Shown: one piece after another, positions 5,246 to 6,361 of the stretch
Layout: every line of letters begins with the position of its first letter
How positions within the stretch are numbered: the first letter of the stretch is position 1
From: JBBDXA01 sp040902585
Lineage (GTDB): Bacteria; Planctomycetota; Phycisphaerae; Phycisphaerales; Phycisphaeraceae
Reading direction: 5' to 3'
Assembly (NCBI GenBank): GCA_040902585.1
Contig: JBBDXA010000076.1
Coordinates: forward strand, 1-6,361
Length of the DNA stretch: 6,361 bases
The notes under the pieces: model-generated
Seen by the model: only the letters and a program-made list of their open reading frames with translations
Databases searched by the model: none
What the model was told of the DNA's origin: nothing
Translations under genes and position numbers: made by a program

Positions 5246-6307
5246 TGAAAAGTTGTTCCGTGTCACTGTTGGAGCAAGCCAATATCGAATCCTACTCAGG
5301 CGCGGAACCACTTGGAGGTGAATGTGATTGAGAAAGATAAGCGCGGCCGCCACTTTCAATATGCTTACGACCGAAAGATGACCAGTAGGATCAATGTGAA
5401 ACAGGGGGTTCGCATGCCCGTACAAGTATTTATGAAGGCTATGAGGAACAGCGGGATCACCCGCAAACGGGTCCACCCGATTGAACCGTCCCGTTGCCGC
5501 GTCGTAGTATCTAGCCCGCAAGTACTGCATCGCCAACTTCTGGTCGAACTGTTCGCCGGAGTAGAGCAGGTTCGTCAGGGCGGCGGCAGTGTCGAAGCCC
5601 AAGGCGTTGCCGTAGGCGTCGTAGGCGTAGGTCTGCACCACGGCGGCGGCCGCATCCAGCAAGGCTCGCGTGGAGCCGTGGGCGTCGTAGAGGAAGAAGT
5701 AATCATCGACGGGTGAGCCGGTGTTTGCCTGGGCGATCACATCCAGGCCCAGCGTGTAGCTCTTGGCGAGCACCGAGTCGATGAACTCTTCGAGTACCTG
5801 CTGGTAGCCGGTGGGGTTGTTGGCATCGACGAGGTATTCATGCACGACGGGCGTGCCCGAGTTCACCGTCTCCGTCTGGCCGACGCGGATGCCTGAATCG
5901 TCGTAGGCGTATTCGAGTTCGGTGGTGTCGCCGCCCTTGGTGATCGTGGCCTTGGCCATGCGGCCCTGGAGGTTGTAGTCGTAGGTGACGGCTTCGATCA
6001 CACTGCCCGTATCATCCAGCCCGTCCCACACCTTCTTGCCGGTCTGCTGCGTGGCGTCGCCCCCGGAAGTACCGGTGGCGTTGCCGTAGGAGTAGACGGT
6101 GAAGGTGTCATCTCCCGTGTCGGCATCGCTGGCTTCCGTGAGCAGCCGGTCGTTCATGTCGTAAGTGTACGCGACGGTGCGGTCTTTATCGCTGTCATCG
6201 GAGTCGGTGATCATTTCGACGCGGTTGCCGACGTGGTCGAACAGGGGGACGTCCCCCTCCACGCGGTACGGCCCGTTCTCGCGAATCGTGATCTTGGCGT
6301 CGGACAC
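4586..6307 (-). CDS. Short Rhs protein with C-terminal class-3-lipase-like toxin domain
   Basis: The 573-residue product has four parts. Residues 1 to ~25 resemble the N-terminus of a CDGSH iron-sulfur protein (MSDAKITIRENGPYRVEG). Residues ~24-205 are Rhs/YD repeats (VAYTYDMNDRLLTE, LEYAYDDSGIRVGQ). Residues 205-309 are the Rhs-associated core (FLYDAHGSTRALLDA, LRARYYDAATGRFNRVDP), ending in PLFHIDPTG, which fits the PxxxxDPxG cleavage signature. Residues 312-328 are hydrophobic. Residues ~355-573 are an alpha/beta hydrolase with FRGTEDGRDWDDNF (420-433), the nucleophile elbow GHSLGG (Ser471), FNAAGVG, and a candidate catalytic His561 (LDLHGID). The likely activity is a lipase or phospholipase acting on membranes. 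Most of a normal Rhs shell is missing, so this is a displaced Rhs tip. GTG 6307 has a perfect AGGAGG six bases upstream. The frame stays open to the window edge, so a longer product cannot be excluded. Confidence 0.88.
   Translation of the reverse strand: MSDAKITIRENGPYRVEGDVPLFDHVGNRVEMITDSDDSDKDRTVAYTYDMNDRLLTEASDADTGDDTFTVYSYGNATGTSGGDATQQTGKKVWDGLDDTGSVIEAVTYDYNLQGRMAKATITKGGDTTELEYAYDDSGIRVGQTETVNSGTPVVHEYLVDANNPTGYQQVLEEFIDSVLAKSYTLGLDVIAQANTGSPVDDYFFLYDAHGSTRALLDAAAAVVQTYAYDAYGNALGFDTAAALTNLLYSGEQFDQKLAMQYLRARYYDAATGRFNRVDPFAGDPAVPHSLHKYLYGHANPLFHIDPTGHLSVVSILKVAAALIFLNHIHLQVVPRLSRIRYWLAPTVTRNNFSVLDYQMALLSREAYRLEPRNVHSWTVVGDPALSTLGLEPAAFFDNETGFSAVLYRHMIRHDYVLSFRGTEDGRDWDDNFMQALSGFAPQYDQAVSLAQKVHNEVTKRGGKLIFTGHSLGGGLATMAAYATGDRAITFNAAGVGLFGKTGALGHPPLSSPDIVAYFVQGEVLTEAQIVLGLFAPDTAGSLRRLYPALEDRDMSSLDLHGIDTVIRAMDGI
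6226..6307 (-). other. 5' end of a CDGSH iron-sulfur protein gene fused to Rhs
   Basis: The first ~28 codons give KITIRENGPYRVEGDVPLFD followed by HVGN. Small CDGSH proteins commonly start with a K-I-T-(V/I)-R-x-N-G-P-Y-x-V-x-G strand, then a D-x-x-G-N turn, before their C-x-C...CDGSH iron-sulfur motif. Here the CDGSH cysteines are absent and the sequence passes into an Rhs repeat (GNRVEM...TYDMNDRLL). Rhs repeats also carry a YDxxGNR turn, so the junction most likely lies in codons 24-28, where the two families look alike. The similarity is recalled from family knowledge and was not searched. Confidence 0.6.
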
Positions 6308-6313
6308 GTAGTG

Positions 6314-6319
6314 CCTCCT
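6314..6319 (-). promoter_or_regulatory. Perfect Shine-Dalgarno of the Rhs-lipase gene
   Basis: The complement reads AGGAGG, six bases before GTG 6307. It decides the start, since the same frame is open upstream to the edge of the window with no other convincing start. It probably came with the captured CDGSH gene start. Confidence 0.75.
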
Positions 6320-6346
6320 GGACGGTACTGAATCCGCTTCGAATGT

Positions 6347-6361
6347 GGTCTGCGAGAGACC
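6347..6361. repeat. Small hairpin at the right edge
   Basis: GGTCT (6347-6351) and AGACC (6357-6361) form a 5-base stem with a 5-base loop, 40 bases upstream of the Rhs start. It may continue beyond the window. It could be a leader structure or chance. Confidence 0.25.

Noticed and set aside
5312..5716. Plus-strand frame of 134 codons
   Set aside because: It is antisense to the Rhs core; its V/G/Q-rich tail mirrors the repeat coding.

Overview
The window looks like an accessory stretch of a high-GC bacterial chromosome, most likely from the Planctomycetota. That guess rests on three things: the style of the Rhs repeats, the remnant of a 'SDDFE' type secreted beta-sandwich protein, and very uneven use of Shine-Dalgarno sites. 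It is an inference and no marker gene is present.

Left part (1-905, minus strand): a gene of a conserved family I cannot name runs off the left edge (1-404). Upstream of it lies a small damaged gene (487-827) that has a perfect AGGAGG but no ATG, GTG or TTG start, and an apparent frameshift near its 3' end. A 78-base divergent intergenic region then leads to an intact amino-acid permease of the APC superfamily on the plus strand (906-2240).

Middle part (2241-3611): a repeat-rich spacer comes first, with two short palindromes, a 45-bp tandem repeat and a large imperfect palindrome sharing the repeat's core words. It is followed by a small intact gene of unknown function (2703-3023, minus) with a palindrome upstream of its start. 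Next is a decayed secreted-protein gene (3139-3443, minus) whose sequence must be followed through three frames.

Right part (3612-6307, minus): a two-gene operon that reads as a toxin-immunity pair. The first gene encodes a short Rhs tip with the complete Rhs core ending in a PxxxxDPxG motif. This is followed by a hydrophobic segment and a class-3-lipase-like alpha/beta hydrolase with a GHSLGG nucleophile elbow. The second gene overlaps its stop by one base and encodes a three-TM protein with ankyrin repeats, the probable immunity protein.

The most striking point is the N-terminus of the Rhs protein. Its first ~25-28 residues look like the start of a CDGSH iron-sulfur protein, which then switches at a shared D-x-x-G-N stretch into an Rhs repeat. 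This suggests that a displaced Rhs-toxin cassette captured the ribosome binding site and start of a CDGSH gene. GC content also falls inside the last part of the Rhs core, as expected for an exchanged toxin-immunity module.
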